26,554 nt of DNA from a virus. This document shows positions 16,601 to 23,752 of the stretch, piece by piece (the first letter of the stretch is position 1; each line of letters begins with the position of its first letter). Below the pieces are notes generated by a model that saw only the letters and a program-made list of their open reading frames with translations, was not told the DNA's origin and ran no database searches. The translations under genes were made by a program, and so were the position numbers. The DNA is taken from positions 1 to 26,554 of IMG/VR virus record IMGVR_UViG_3300042516_003850. One strand, written 5' to 3'.

Positions 16601-18299
16601 TAGTTATAAAATTATTATTTGGATTTATAGGGTCACTATCAGGGGTGTAGTAACCTTGAGGCATTTCAACTTCTTCGTTTTCAGGAAGATAAGGTCTGTA
16701 ATCACCAGACTCGTCAAATGCTGCTTTCTCTTCTTCGGTTAAACCTTCAAGCAATGCTGGGGTAAATGTTTTTTGTTTTTCTGTAGATTCTGGCTTAACT
16801 GTTTCACCTAAATCTAAACGAGTAATTTCCTCGGAAACATCGGAACCTGCTTCACCTCTTTCAGCATTAAGCGCATCCTGATTTTCTGTGGTACCCAAAG
16901 CACCGTCATAGATTCTTGCAACTTCTGAGTCAGCGTCTTCACCTTGCATTCTTAATGCTTGATAAATTGCTTCAGCTTTAATATCTTGTAGTCCGCCTTC
17001 AAATCCAAGAAGTCCTCTACCATTTGCAGGCACTGACTCAATTGGGAGAAGTGCCTCTTCTAATGCACCGACCAAATCTGCTTTACTAAATTTAAGAGCT
17101 AACTCTTTAGGATTATCTGTGGCACCTTCAACACCATCTTCGATACCTTGAGGTAAATAACCAACAAACCTATTTAACTTATAAGCACCCTCTGGGTATT
17201 GAGCCCAGCGGTTTTCAACATCATCAAATTCAGAGCCATCTTCGTTTCTTGCAAGACCTGCAAGATCCACTTCTCTACCTCTAAGTTGGTTTTGAATCTC
17301 AAACCAATTATCAAAGTCACCGACTGAAGTTCCGTCAACTGTTGATACAGATAATTTTCTTTTTCCATCAACATCTCTAGATATAACTGCATTAAAAGCA
17401 CCATCTGTAAACTCTAAAGGATTGTTTGGGTCTGTCCTTGTCCAACCATTAGGAGCTTCAACTTTAGTAGCACTTGAAAGATCAACAATTGGATCTGACT
17501 CAGAATATTTTGCACTAGCAGGACTAAAACCATCAGCAGTAGGGTTAATAAGTGCTTTAATAAACTCGGTTGAAGTCGATGGAACTTCATAAATACTTTC
17601 ATCTGGAGCTTCTATTTGAATATAACCAGGTCTTGGGGAATCAGCAACATATCTACCAGTAAAACTTTTAACATCTCCGTTTAACATTCTAAAGAACGCC
17701 CTAACAGCGCCACCCATCCAAGCAAATCTTCCTTTTAAATCACGAAGTTGTTTAGCAGCACGAGCGCGACGAGCTGCAGTAGAGTTTCCGTCACCAATTG
17801 CAGCAAGCAATGCTTCTTGAGAGACAAGACCTTGAGGTAAATTAGTCAAACGAGTAATAGCGTATTTGTATTCAACAGAATCACAAGGATTGATAATTGC
17901 ACTAGCAATTAACGGCTTTGCTTCTTCAACTATATTAAAATCTGCTGTAATCCATCTTGCTTTTTGCGTTAAATAGTCTTGTAAAGAATAATTATGGCTT
18001 GCTGTGGATTTTGGATGACCTATAGGAAGTAAATCAGTATTTTTTGCATTACTAAAAGAGGTTTTGTTCTTCTGTGAAAGGGTAATAAAGTCTGATAAGT
18101 CTCTTAGAGCCTTAAAGTCTCTTTCTTTATTAGGCAAGCCAATGGTTTTTTCTAAAGATCTTTGAACAACAGTTAAAGCATCTAGTTTAGTGACTTGACG
18201 CTCTACAGGAACATCATTATTTGAAAGACTAACAATCTCAAAAACTCTATCTCTTAAATACTGAGCCTTTATTTTTTCTTTTGAAATGTTTTTGTTCAT
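10608..18299 (-). CDS. Giant 2563-aa virion-associated polyprotein with GNAT-like and kinase-like domains
   Basis: ATG start overlaps the upstream stop by one base (TAATG). Seen in order: 'DLLPIGHPKST' (about 87-98); 'QLRDLKGRFAWMGG' (about 180-193); long Asp/Glu-rich regions; a tandem helical repeat (about 1187-1317); a Pro-rich linker (about 1489-1502); a 'GDVVNHWGG..' to 'GWGDGTVVALEH' beta segment (about 1600-1630); a TPTPTPTPTP linker (about 1740). Residues about 1880-2010 are GNAT-like, with 'GIIVGQTNRSIKV', 'RAKGSGFGEAWKAYY' and 'GAYVWTGFGYGW'. Residues about 2280-2500 are kinase-like: 'VYYVKKQ' for the ATP lysine, 'ARAELIANQIGQDL' for the helix C Glu, 'NEDRHGRNSL' for the catalytic loop and 'PIDNADNTF' for the metal Asp, in the style of HipA/PI4-kinase folds. 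All key kinase residues appear present. Likely a virion or ejected protein; substrates unknown. Confidence 0.65.
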   Translation of the reverse strand: MNKNISKEKIKAQYLRDRVFEIVSLSNNDVPVERQVTKLDALTVVQRSLEKTIGLPNKERDFKALRDLSDFITLSQKNKTSFSNAKNTDLLPIGHPKSTASHNYSLQDYLTQKARWITADFNIVEEAKPLIASAIINPCDSVEYKYAITRLTNLPQGLVSQEALLAAIGDGNSTAARRARAAKQLRDLKGRFAWMGGAVRAFFRMLNGDVKSFTGRYVADSPRPGYIQIEAPDESIYEVPSTSTEFIKALINPTADGFSPASAKYSESDPIVDLSSATKVEAPNGWTRTDPNNPLEFTDGAFNAVISRDVDGKRKLSVSTVDGTSVGDFDNWFEIQNQLRGREVDLAGLARNEDGSEFDDVENRWAQYPEGAYKLNRFVGYLPQGIEDGVEGATDNPKELALKFSKADLVGALEEALLPIESVPANGRGLLGFEGGLQDIKAEAIYQALRMQGEDADSEVARIYDGALGTTENQDALNAERGEAGSDVSEEITRLDLGETVKPESTEKQKTFTPALLEGLTEEEKAAFDESGDYRPYLPENEEVEMPQGYYTPDSDPINPNNNFITIDTPEESRAILDMTGVEYPIGYTDDPYQATKYDEEALKFAFRGSLEPSELPGYGKFDFINDEDEQVEITLPSEVLRDALQLKGVDTNEILREVAEEGRAGQVKSVDQDEAKAILDQENADTDTEVVPVVSEEEVNRLRGLALRALEGSLDFQGEPYYSEEIQNAIRDNKSYEEVKNLLDSTPPTYGFPSRWASDVDDYETRHWVDLPRAAQRKSWAQTEAVLNYLAAIKPEDNETKSDITPEVLDANTKKAIDKIKLPTNPNDSEEIEVREALASVTAELQKQIAWYEKTLSGRDLDEIRQDLDVSRVFEKINQLNKIVAGFRASLKEVSTRDVDKDLVSEQQKTSKIEKQFNGELANVDITSEEGSEDAKLIVNDLIENAKNPRNELPINQDDVQGEPKSAYIVNAGPGDLQKGDIITKDHFVITDVIPVENSIGRDRFVNRRRPTIVDLAPTRVIIRGYYPGHEEQAYPEQITSSRQLRVIRGAEVPESGSAGALNPPNPQDYLEGRRDPDFVSEQRSWRREVLSAKRGFTPPSDMKEFIWTEDVELKNSFMYRFVMYYNRSPQLFEKLQNLVRKLEQVGDTDQRTGVLNPSTDSDSAPSDATKPEKFRNPPSGYQGPLEEQRDKARKEYEDLDKEIRQMLRDGIPIIDPRIAELIRLRDDAFNRMLDLNREIKNQGDVSPSNKLEDQKAKAEEEYKDLEEKIRQKALDGVPMNDPEVIELYVLRNEAFNKMLNLSAQIRDLRNQGNVTFIEPKIKVISIDDSKNKPKQTPSSQKINEDPKETIPTPENTGSVEIELPSNQDSWNEFAQAYWEEMMQGVGSSDPMPEDFPETLRNTFNIPRFNTSPQDGAILNFREIEGEEVWAWYNPDGTRSPINFSNPDQAGSLEVGRVYNPTQRFNLVTAPMGPTPIEDLPRDPDGNIILPPPPPGSTPSTPPPTTQNINIPENDIRTERFNPESGAFTSGEPASRTTETIPTPNFVVSDEDRSPFTLDGFRQRIQSLLDARRRPMKGDPYRIWQEDNFVFADGINQARRGDVVNHWGGEENEFRGWGDGTVVALEHTLNPNDRLRRAYAWVYFPQAVIRDDEGNLVLDENGQPQRGPIFKKLAVRMLFLNNRGSISERRAVEDAIYNDRKMRRQWQRIVRADRERDPNPVQALPREAGVPTQLPGRIPRTSTPTPTPTPTPQAEAPEVISPDSTLPESTPIAERFMNRPLESRTPAGGVEQYDGSIKGVKENNPDYVDPDRLQVDGNDVTQQDYMSKGWSADRAAKAARAAKNRPSLKKLKELVDRYNSGITNDEKVQVKIQIEKTLNRIFGAGEATFGREGYSVSINDFTVGTESISFSGSVKNKDGIIVGQTNRSIKVSGDQTYIKEGLLALNSDRAKGSGFGEAWKAYYDAWAIANGVDYSETQAAGGNYIGAYVWTGFGYGWSNVSTAWNIMQGMSLKVDTLRRKPNKSLQDLITIRDFDYRVKQAADALSIAPEDLFEASTRRALNPANTESILQSFPTPRDLALIGLNPLDNSATKWFGKDFMIKNGWYAKKRYQPDNVSLLQQEAEAYEYKRRRDNLTQANATFESDPKIKKWFSDLDNYPDDLKPYFDEISTMFKKSGDVPVSLLSPPARRNLQNAVFKLLSPDGEFGGTGTINREKRMARESLVQVLDALNRDRLFFENPVKEDSVTDRFRNVSLADLESLTQAYGFDASGPVIVNPDVPLILGGEDSGLLIKRVAGTTSPVFKITDPSSEKVYYVKKQFGGTRAASSGARAELIANQIGQDLEILGLPLIQKIGGEDSEWIIQTNAGGNLNVKPLDLDNTSATVDAGSFSIAPADWTEGFDAENVNNIEATNLINIAVLDTLISNEDRHGRNSLMVENPQEGSSSQSQRWQPVPIDNADNTFSYNYDTITRPPASVEMFLKSSFGDYISYFAALGKELGPITLKELVDKRLQVLKNNLRKRAGGGYLSQEQLDLLNSRIDDFGDLTLADYQSIIDIQLGNR
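14350..14741 (-). repeat. Tandem duplication of a ~62-residue helical unit in the giant protein
   Basis: Two adjacent copies. Copy 1 (14741 to about 14559) begins LEEQRDKARKEYEDLDKEIR and ends NREIKNQGDVS. Copy 2 (14543 to about 14350) begins LEDQKAKAEEEYKDLEEKIR and ends RNQGNVT. Both contain 'DG[IV]P..DP', 'EL..LR..AFN+ML+L'. The copies are diverged at both protein and DNA level, so the duplication is not recent. Predicted coiled coil. Confidence 0.85.
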
Positions 18300-19735
18300 T
18301 AAAAGTCACCACCAAGTTTTCTAGGTAGCAAATCTGCATCTCTACTCTCATAACCAAGTGTTGAAAGTTCTGCAGCCCTATCAAAAGGGTTTTCTCCATC
18401 TTTAACGGCTCTTAACCAAGAGGCGCGAAGGGGAGTAGTCGCTTCATAACCCATCTGGGAGTACTCTGCCATAGCAAGTATTGCTTCCTCTGGTGTTTCA
18501 TAATAACTCTGGTCTTTTAATTCTACAGTTAATTCTCTATCTATATAAATCTCTTCAACTAAATCTGGAAGTTCTTTTCTTTCTTCCATATAGTTTTTAA
18601 TTGCGTCTTGATTAATTAAATTGTCTGGAATAACAGCAAGACGACACTTACCTAAATCTTCAATCTCAAGTGCAACTATTTGACATACGTCGCCCTCTTC
18701 GGTTTCCTGATAAAAAACACAGTGGGCACAGATAACTCCAATTTTTGCATCTTCATTTTCTGCAGCAGGAGTGTAACCAGCCCAAACACCAACACCATCT
18801 TCATTAAATTTTCCGTGCTTTTCAACGACAGATAAAATTGCGTTAGCCAAATCTTGTTCTTCTGGAACTAAAGCAGATGCAGTTAAAGAAGAGTTAGATT
18901 TTTTAGTGGATCGAGGATGAGACGATGGAAGTAAATCATTATCTGCTACATAAGCAGAGTTGGAAGGCTTTCCAGATTTTAAAAGTTTTAGAAACGCATT
19001 AACTCTGGCAAATGCCCAACCATTTCTAGACATACCTGGTCTGTGTGAAACAGAGTAAGCTCCAGCACCACGACGGAAAACGGCTTTTAAAGTTCCCAGA
19101 GTAGTTTTACGACCTTTTGGAACCGTTTCATTGTGTTTAGAAACTTTTTCTTTTAAAGTTTTTTCTACAGACTTAGAGAAAACAACTTTACGAGCAGACT
19201 TTGAACTAGAAGCAGATCCTTTTTTATTTACTTTAGAACCTTTAATTCTGTCTTTTTTAGGGGCAGGAGTTTGAGAGATAGTGCGTTTTGCAGCAGCAGT
19301 AATTGGTCCGCCACCAACCCAAGCGCGACATGTTCTAGCAGAAGCACATTTAAAATCAAATGCTTCGCAGTAACCTAACTCACCTGCTTCATCAATTGCG
19401 TCAAAAGTATCTGAGTCGCCAGTTAAACCAGACTGAATGCAGTCTTTCATTGATGGAGAAATATTAAATACAGCGCAATTACCACAACGCTGTTGTTTTG
19501 CTGTTTCAGTATCCACAGACCACTCGTCTGCAAGTGTTTGCCAATACTCTTCGTTTGGTTCTGCAGGATTTAGCGGACCATACATTGCTGTGTCTATAGC
19601 ATTTTTACGATTTTTAAGATTAAGACCAATGTCTTGAGTGGGGGCAGGACAAGAAGTCTCTTCAGTTTTAACAGGTTGCTCTTGCAACTCTTGTAAAATT
19701 TTTGTAGAAGAAGTGTCAGGTGAATCAGGAGACAT
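18299..19735 (-). CDS. Cys-cluster phage protein downstream of the portal
   Basis: 478 aa, start overlaps the portal stop by one base (TAATG). Two Cys modules are visible. The first, about residues 82-136, has 'RCGNCAVF', 'KDC', 'GYC', 'FKC' and 'RTCRAW'. The second, about 333-369, has 'ICAHCVFY', 'DVC' and 'GKCRLAVIP'. Both have the C-x2-C...C...C layout of small iron-sulphur (HiPIP-like) or zinc-binding domains. Between them lie a Lys/Ser-rich stretch and 'FRRGAGAYSVSHRPG' with 'WAFARVNAFL' (about 218-250), a domain I have seen in many phage proteins (DUF5824-like, from memory). 'DLLPSSHPRST' (about 265) is shared with the next protein. Function unknown; position suggests head assembly or a virion-internal protein. 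Confidence 0.65.
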   Translation of the reverse strand: MSPDSPDTSSTKILQELQEQPVKTEETSCPAPTQDIGLNLKNRKNAIDTAMYGPLNPAEPNEEYWQTLADEWSVDTETAKQQRCGNCAVFNISPSMKDCIQSGLTGDSDTFDAIDEAGELGYCEAFDFKCASARTCRAWVGGGPITAAAKRTISQTPAPKKDRIKGSKVNKKGSASSSKSARKVVFSKSVEKTLKEKVSKHNETVPKGRKTTLGTLKAVFRRGAGAYSVSHRPGMSRNGWAFARVNAFLKLLKSGKPSNSAYVADNDLLPSSHPRSTKKSNSSLTASALVPEEQDLANAILSVVEKHGKFNEDGVGVWAGYTPAAENEDAKIGVICAHCVFYQETEEGDVCQIVALEIEDLGKCRLAVIPDNLINQDAIKNYMEERKELPDLVEEIYIDRELTVELKDQSYYETPEEAILAMAEYSQMGYEATTPLRASWLRAVKDGENPFDRAAELSTLGYESRDADLLPRKLGGDF

Positions 19736-21489
19736 TATCTTTCTTGACCTTCTACTGGAGCTTCAGTATTTTCTGGACTTAATGCGTCTTGAACTTCTGA
19801 AGGCAAAGATTCATCAGGCTTACTTGTTTCTTCAACAGGTGTGGTGCTCTCATTTGCAACATTTTGTTGATCTAAAACTTGTTGAACCTCTGGAGGTATT
19901 GGAGCAACAGAAGATGCTTGCTGCGCACCGCGAATACTTTCCATAACTTCAGGGGCAACTGCTCCAAGCATCGCCTCTGTTAATTCTGGAGTGACAGATC
20001 CCTTTTCAACCATCATTCGAATTGCAATCTCATTTGGTGAAGGTGCATCAGCGGCAGAGAACCCGTGAGCACGACGCCAAGTGTCATAAGAAACGGCACC
20101 GCGATCAAAACCTGCGTCAGCATCTGTTGCACGGTCATTACGAGTTGCAATTGCTGATGGGTCGTACCAAACAACCATCTTCTTAACTTCTGCTTCAGGA
20201 TAACCCTGAGCAATTAAATATGGTCTTAGGTAGACAACTGTTAAAGCATCTGCAATTAAAAGCATCAACGGTTCAATGTGTGCCTTATATAGAGACTCAT
20301 CAATTTGAAGTGCGTTTGAGTACTTAACATTTGCTAAACCTGTAACAATATCTTTTGGAACATCTAAGCCTTGCAAAATTCTTTCTAAGACACGGTCTGC
20401 ACGTTGTGCAAGCGCTGGGTCGAATGAACGCTCAAACTTAAATTGTTTAATCTTGTCGCCAAGTTCTGCTGGACCACGAATGATTAGAGGAACAACTGCT
20501 GATGCGGACTCTTCATCACGAATCGGAGTTGTCATAGCGTCCATTAATTGCTCTTCAAACTCATCCTCTGCTTCTTCAACAGTGAAACCTGGATTTAATT
20601 CATCATCAGAGTCATATGGAAAATCACCATCGCCTTGTGCGGCAACTGACAAACCATCTGGTAAATAAAGAGCACCTGCGTTTAAGCGAGAACGTGCTGT
20701 TGCACGAAATGTTCTGTTAAGGAGGAGTAGTTCAGCACAAAGATCTAACAAACCGCGAAGTGAGGAATCTGCTTCATCTGAGTAGCGTGGATGTGAGCGC
20801 CAAATTCTTCCAATAAAAGCATTTTTACCTAATCTAATAGATGTATTTTGATTAGCAGCACTGTTTCCTTGGCTTACTGCTTGCTCTCTTCTACCAATAA
20901 CATTAAAACCACCGCGAGCATCTGCCATAACTTCATCTACAGAGCGAATATCCCAAGAATCTGGAATACCTTGACTTGGTTTACCAGGAATATTAATTAG
21001 GTAACACTCGCCAGACACGACTAAGTTAAGTGCTGCATCTCTTAACAAACCTGACTGACCACCGTATGCAGAATCTAAACGAGCAACTGCTCTTTCTGCA
21101 GCAGCGGCAAGTCTTTGATCTGTTACATCTGAATTTGAAACTGGAGTAGGTGATTCTGCAGGATTATCTACACTTGCAGCAAAAATTCTAATTCTTGAAA
21201 CTACAGAAGCAACTAAATTAAAAGCGTACTTAATTTCACCGATTGCGTCGTAGTATTCCCATGCTTCTGCTTGCCAACCAGATGAACCAGCAGCACGGCG
21301 AGAGCGAAATTGTTCAAACTCTCCCTTATCGTTAATTTTTATTTGAGCAGCCGCCGCAGTTAAAGAGCGAGGGGAAGAATAGTTAACAGGGATAGCTGGT
21401 TGCAAGAACAGAGACGAAGGACCTGTAATTTGAGGTTTAGAAGCGCCCGTAATTACTGATGGCTTTTCTTCTCGTCTAAAGACGCCCAC
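19735..21489 (-). CDS. Portal protein
   Basis: 584 aa, GTG start at 21489 with AAGGAG seven bases upstream. The N-terminal third has 'WEYYDAIGEIKYAFNLVASV' and 'NLVVSGECYLI', then an 'ALAQRADRVLERILQGLDVP' helix. The 'KDIVTGLANVKYSNALQIDE' region is followed by 'LIADALTVVYLRPYLIAQGY'; this is the stem/clip arrangement typical of actinophage portal proteins. The C-terminal ~100 residues are Pro/Glu/Ser-rich and probably disordered. Forms the dodecameric ring at the capsid vertex through which DNA is packaged. It is followed by overlapping genes, but no terminase large subunit precedes it. Confidence 0.8.
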   Translation of the reverse strand: MGVFRREEKPSVITGASKPQITGPSSLFLQPAIPVNYSSPRSLTAAAAQIKINDKGEFEQFRSRRAAGSSGWQAEAWEYYDAIGEIKYAFNLVASVVSRIRIFAASVDNPAESPTPVSNSDVTDQRLAAAAERAVARLDSAYGGQSGLLRDAALNLVVSGECYLINIPGKPSQGIPDSWDIRSVDEVMADARGGFNVIGRREQAVSQGNSAANQNTSIRLGKNAFIGRIWRSHPRYSDEADSSLRGLLDLCAELLLLNRTFRATARSRLNAGALYLPDGLSVAAQGDGDFPYDSDDELNPGFTVEEAEDEFEEQLMDAMTTPIRDEESASAVVPLIIRGPAELGDKIKQFKFERSFDPALAQRADRVLERILQGLDVPKDIVTGLANVKYSNALQIDESLYKAHIEPLMLLIADALTVVYLRPYLIAQGYPEAEVKKMVVWYDPSAIATRNDRATDADAGFDRGAVSYDTWRRAHGFSAADAPSPNEIAIRMMVEKGSVTPELTEAMLGAVAPEVMESIRGAQQASSVAPIPPEVQQVLDQQNVANESTTPVEETSKPDESLPSEVQDALSPENTEAPVEGQER

Positions 21490-21524
21490 TACTTCTCCTT
21501 GCTGTCTCTGTTGCGGAACATGAA

Positions 21525-21812
21525 TTATTTATCTTCATGTGCGGTCAACAAACCTGCTATTGCTGAAAGGGATAAAACCAAGACAACAATATCGGTCGGT
21601 ATAGGAATAATGATACGCGATATTTGGATAAGTGAGGCTACCCAAATGGACATACACCACTCGCATGTCAAAAGATATCCGAGTTTACTCGTCTCAGGGG
21701 GTCTTTTCTTCCAAAACCAATTCCTAAAACCAGCAAGTAACTCGTCTCTTGTTATTAATCTCGTAAGCCTATAAGTAGCAAGACCTAAAAGCGTGAGTTC
21801 TACAAAAGTCAT
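21525..21812 (-). CDS. DUF1360-type membrane protein
   Basis: 95 aa. The start ATG overlaps the upstream stop as ATGA. It begins with 'ELTLLGLATYRLTRLITRDE', then 'KLGYLLTCEWCMSIWVASLI' and a hydrophobic 'DIVVLVLSLSAIAGLLTA' segment. The 'YRLTRL' plus 'LLTC.WC.S.W' pattern is the hallmark of the DUF1360 family, found in phages and sporulating bacteria. Two or three membrane segments are likely and the two Cys may bind metal or form a disulphide. Its precise role is unknown. It is often encoded near portal or structural genes in actinophages. Confidence 0.75.
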   Translation of the reverse strand: MTFVELTLLGLATYRLTRLITRDELLAGFRNWFWKKRPPETSKLGYLLTCEWCMSIWVASLIQISRIIIPIPTDIVVLVLSLSAIAGLLTAHEDK

Positions 21813-22174
21813 TGAAACGGATCAGCCTCCGATGTCAATATACCTTTGTGAGGCGCCCAACTCCTTAAACGACTCCCACAACCACAATTATTATCTTTTC
21901 TAAAGGCTAAAGTTTTTCCAGAAATGGTTTGGACTTTAGTAATGTGATTGTCTTGAATCATCTTTGCCAACTCTTCTCTAAAAATTAACTTAGGCCCCAT
22001 GGGAGAGTCGATTGCAATCATCAAAACATTATTTATAACCACTACCCTCGTTCTGTCTATTCTCTTTGCGCCCTCTGGTATTGCCCCATCTGAAGAAAGT
22101 GCTTCTAAATTAGAAACTGCCCCTGAAGGTGCTGCAACAACTATGGCTGGAAATATATCTATCGTTTTCTGCAA
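21809..22174 (-). CDS. Hypothetical protein with C-terminal CGCG motif
   Basis: 121 aa with a TTG start directly after the upstream TAG and a TAAGGAAA ribosome site overlapping the previous gene's end. It begins MQKTIDIFPAIVVAAPSG. The middle is beta-rich ('RTRVVVINNVLMIAIDSP') and the C-terminus has 'NNCGCGSRLRSWAPHKG', a Cys-x-Cys motif that could bind metal. I recognise no named family. Tightly packed on both sides, hence translated as part of the late operon. Confidence 0.7.
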   Translation of the reverse strand: MQKTIDIFPAIVVAAPSGAVSNLEALSSDGAIPEGAKRIDRTRVVVINNVLMIAIDSPMGPKLIFREELAKMIQDNHITKVQTISGKTLAFRKDNNCGCGSRLRSWAPHKGILTSEADPFQ

Positions 22175-22528
22175 CTAAATTTCCTTATAAATAGAGGGAA
22201 CATAGAAACTGTCCCAACCTAAAAACTCTATGGCAAGCGGTAAGGGAACTAAAACAGGTTTATTCTTAGTTGCAAATTCATTACTGTTTTTAACTAGCAA
22301 CCATTTATCCACATCTTGTTTGGATTGAGCAATCGGACATTTAACCCATGCTGGATGACCGCTTAACTTTCTTGTAGGGAAAGCTATAGGAAATGGAGAC
22401 TTATCTGAAACCATAGTCTCAAGTGATCTAGTCTGTGGACTGTCCTCATGACGAGAGTTGACCCACACCACTACAGATAAATCTTTTTCGTCGTATATAC
22501 CTGAATCTGTTTTATAAGTCTTAGACAT
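22175..22528 (-). CDS. Hypothetical protein
   Basis: 117 aa, ATG start abutting the upstream TAA. It begins MSKTYKTDSGIYDEKDLSVV and contains 'VWVNSRHEDSPQTRSLE', 'HPAWVKCPIAQSKQDVDKW' and 'PLPLAIEFLGWDSFYVP'. Soluble, mixed alpha/beta, no signal peptide. Not recognised. Its single CxxA segment gives no clear metal site. The order HTH protein, this protein, the CGCG protein, DUF1360, portal is what one would expect of a packaging or early-head module. Confidence 0.65.
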   Translation of the reverse strand: MSKTYKTDSGIYDEKDLSVVVWVNSRHEDSPQTRSLETMVSDKSPFPIAFPTRKLSGHPAWVKCPIAQSKQDVDKWLLVKNSNEFATKNKPVLVPLPLAIEFLGWDSFYVPSIYKEI

Positions 22529-23041
22529 TTAAATTATTCCCCTTTTACTTAGACGTTTTGCCATAGCTCTGTATGTAACTTCTGCGGCGTCAGCAATAGC
22601 CGCGGTAGGTACTCCACGATCTCTTAAACTTACTGCTAGTTCTGTTAACTCTCTGTTAGCAATTGCAAAAGGACTGTTGTATGGAGTTTTGGCACGATAG
22701 CGTTTTGATAGCATTGACAGTTCTTTTAATTTTATTCTGGCATCAGGAGGAACTCCTGGAGAGATACTTTTAACTTTTGCCGAAGTACTTAAAGGAGTTA
22801 AAGAAGAAAGACTTTTGGGAGGAGGATTAGGGACTACCCTTCTTTGCTCTCCAGCCTCAATATGCATAATCCAAAAATGAACTGTAGTTTTTCCGCGATT
22901 TGGTTTAAGCGCAAAACCTAGAGTTGAAAGCGACCAACCTGCTTCCCAGAGTGCACGAAGTCTTTTATTGCGCAACTCATCGGAAAGGCTATTTAAAAAT
23001 AGACTCTCATCTGCTGGAAGTGATGGTTGACGTTTCATCAC
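22529..23041 (-). CDS. HTH DNA-binding protein (possible terminase small subunit or regulator)
   Basis: 170 aa. The start is GTG 23041 or the adjacent ATG 23038; neither has a clear ribosome site. Two helix-turn-helix-like regions are visible. The N-terminal one has 'LRNKRLRALWEAGWSLSTLG' (about residues 22-41). The C-terminal one has 'ELAVSLRDRGVPTAAIADAA' then 'EVTYRAMAKRLSKRG' (about 135-168). A Pro/Ser linker connects them. It lies at the head of the portal operon, where phages often encode the small terminase, but no large subunit follows. A transcription factor is an equal alternative. The C-terminal HTH resembles that of the 75-aa protein at 26042-26269. Confidence 0.6.
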   Translation of the reverse strand: MMKRQPSLPADESLFLNSLSDELRNKRLRALWEAGWSLSTLGFALKPNRGKTTVHFWIMHIEAGEQRRVVPNPPPKSLSSLTPLSTSAKVKSISPGVPPDARIKLKELSMLSKRYRAKTPYNSPFAIANRELTELAVSLRDRGVPTAAIADAAEVTYRAMAKRLSKRGII

Positions 23042-23077
23042 TCTATAGTACTAGTATTTAAACAAGCGTTTAGTGAA

Positions 23078-23740
23078 TTAAACTTGATAAATAGTGTCTT
23101 TATGGTGGAGAACTTTTATATTTGGATCCGCCCAAATTTTGTATCCAGCATCAATCGCTCTCTTACACCACGAATAATCTTCTCCGACATTAGTTTCAAA
23201 TGGAAGATGAGGCCATTGAATTCTTTCTATGAGAAACCAAGGTCTTTTAATACTCTCAAAAACACCACTCTTCATCGCAACAAAACCAAAACCAACACCT
23301 ATTACTTCAAATGGATCCTCCCAAAGGAGGAACTCGACTTTGTTTACTTGTCTTAGAAGACCTGCATCGTCTGGGAGTGCTAGTGCAACTATCCCACTTG
23401 GACCAGTTTGATAAATGCCCGAAATGATGTCTTTATCTGAATCAAGAAGTTTTTTAAAAGTATCTACTTCCCAACTAATATCTGAATCTATCCAAACAAT
23501 TTTGTCGTAAGTAAATTCCCCAGAACCTATCTCGTTTGTGTCGTAGTTAGGGGTGTAGCTATTTGTAGCAGTTAGTTCTCTAGCGCTAGGGACGAAGGAA
23601 GAATACCTACTTAAGAATTTATAAGTTAAACCCTGAGCGCTAAGCCAAGCACAAGTATTAACCACACTCTCTACATACTCTGGAACAAAGTTTCTCCCAG
23701 GGGTTGCTATCAATACATTAAAATGTGGTTTCTTCTCCAT
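23078..23740 (-). CDS. Glycosyltransferase, GT-A fold (family 2-like)
   Basis: 220 aa, ATG start at 23740. The N-terminus 'FNVLIATPGRNFVPEYVESV' is the nucleotide-sugar-binding strand. 'KIVWIDSDISW' (about 80-88) carries the DxD metal motif. 'VIGVGFGFVAMKSGVFE' (about 147-163) and 'GEDYSWCKRAIDAGYKIWAD' (about 185-204) match the acceptor/ED-x-x region, and 'VLHHKD' (about 209) ends the domain. These are hallmarks of GT-A glycosyltransferases found in phages, which modify host surface sugars, virion proteins or DNA. The real acceptor here is not predictable. No Shine-Dalgarno is seen, and a -10 element sits 6 nt before the ATG, so the mRNA may be leaderless. Confidence 0.8.
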   Translation of the reverse strand: MEKKPHFNVLIATPGRNFVPEYVESVVNTCAWLSAQGLTYKFLSRYSSFVPSARELTATNSYTPNYDTNEIGSGEFTYDKIVWIDSDISWEVDTFKKLLDSDKDIISGIYQTGPSGIVALALPDDAGLLRQVNKVEFLLWEDPFEVIGVGFGFVAMKSGVFESIKRPWFLIERIQWPHLPFETNVGEDYSWCKRAIDAGYKIWADPNIKVLHHKDTIYQV

Positions 23741-23746
23741 GCAAAA

Positions 23747-23752
23747 ACTATA
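23747..23752 (-). promoter_or_regulatory. Candidate -10 element for a leaderless glycosyltransferase mRNA
   Basis: Minus strand TATAGT followed by TTTTGC and then the ATG, the spacing expected if transcription begins at the start codon. No good -35 hexamer is seen 17 nt upstream (ACAAAA). Confidence 0.4.

Noticed and set aside
23027-23356. 109-aa plus-strand frame opposite the glycosyltransferase
   Set aside because: No ribosome site, and the opposite strand encodes a clear glycosyltransferase across the same bases.
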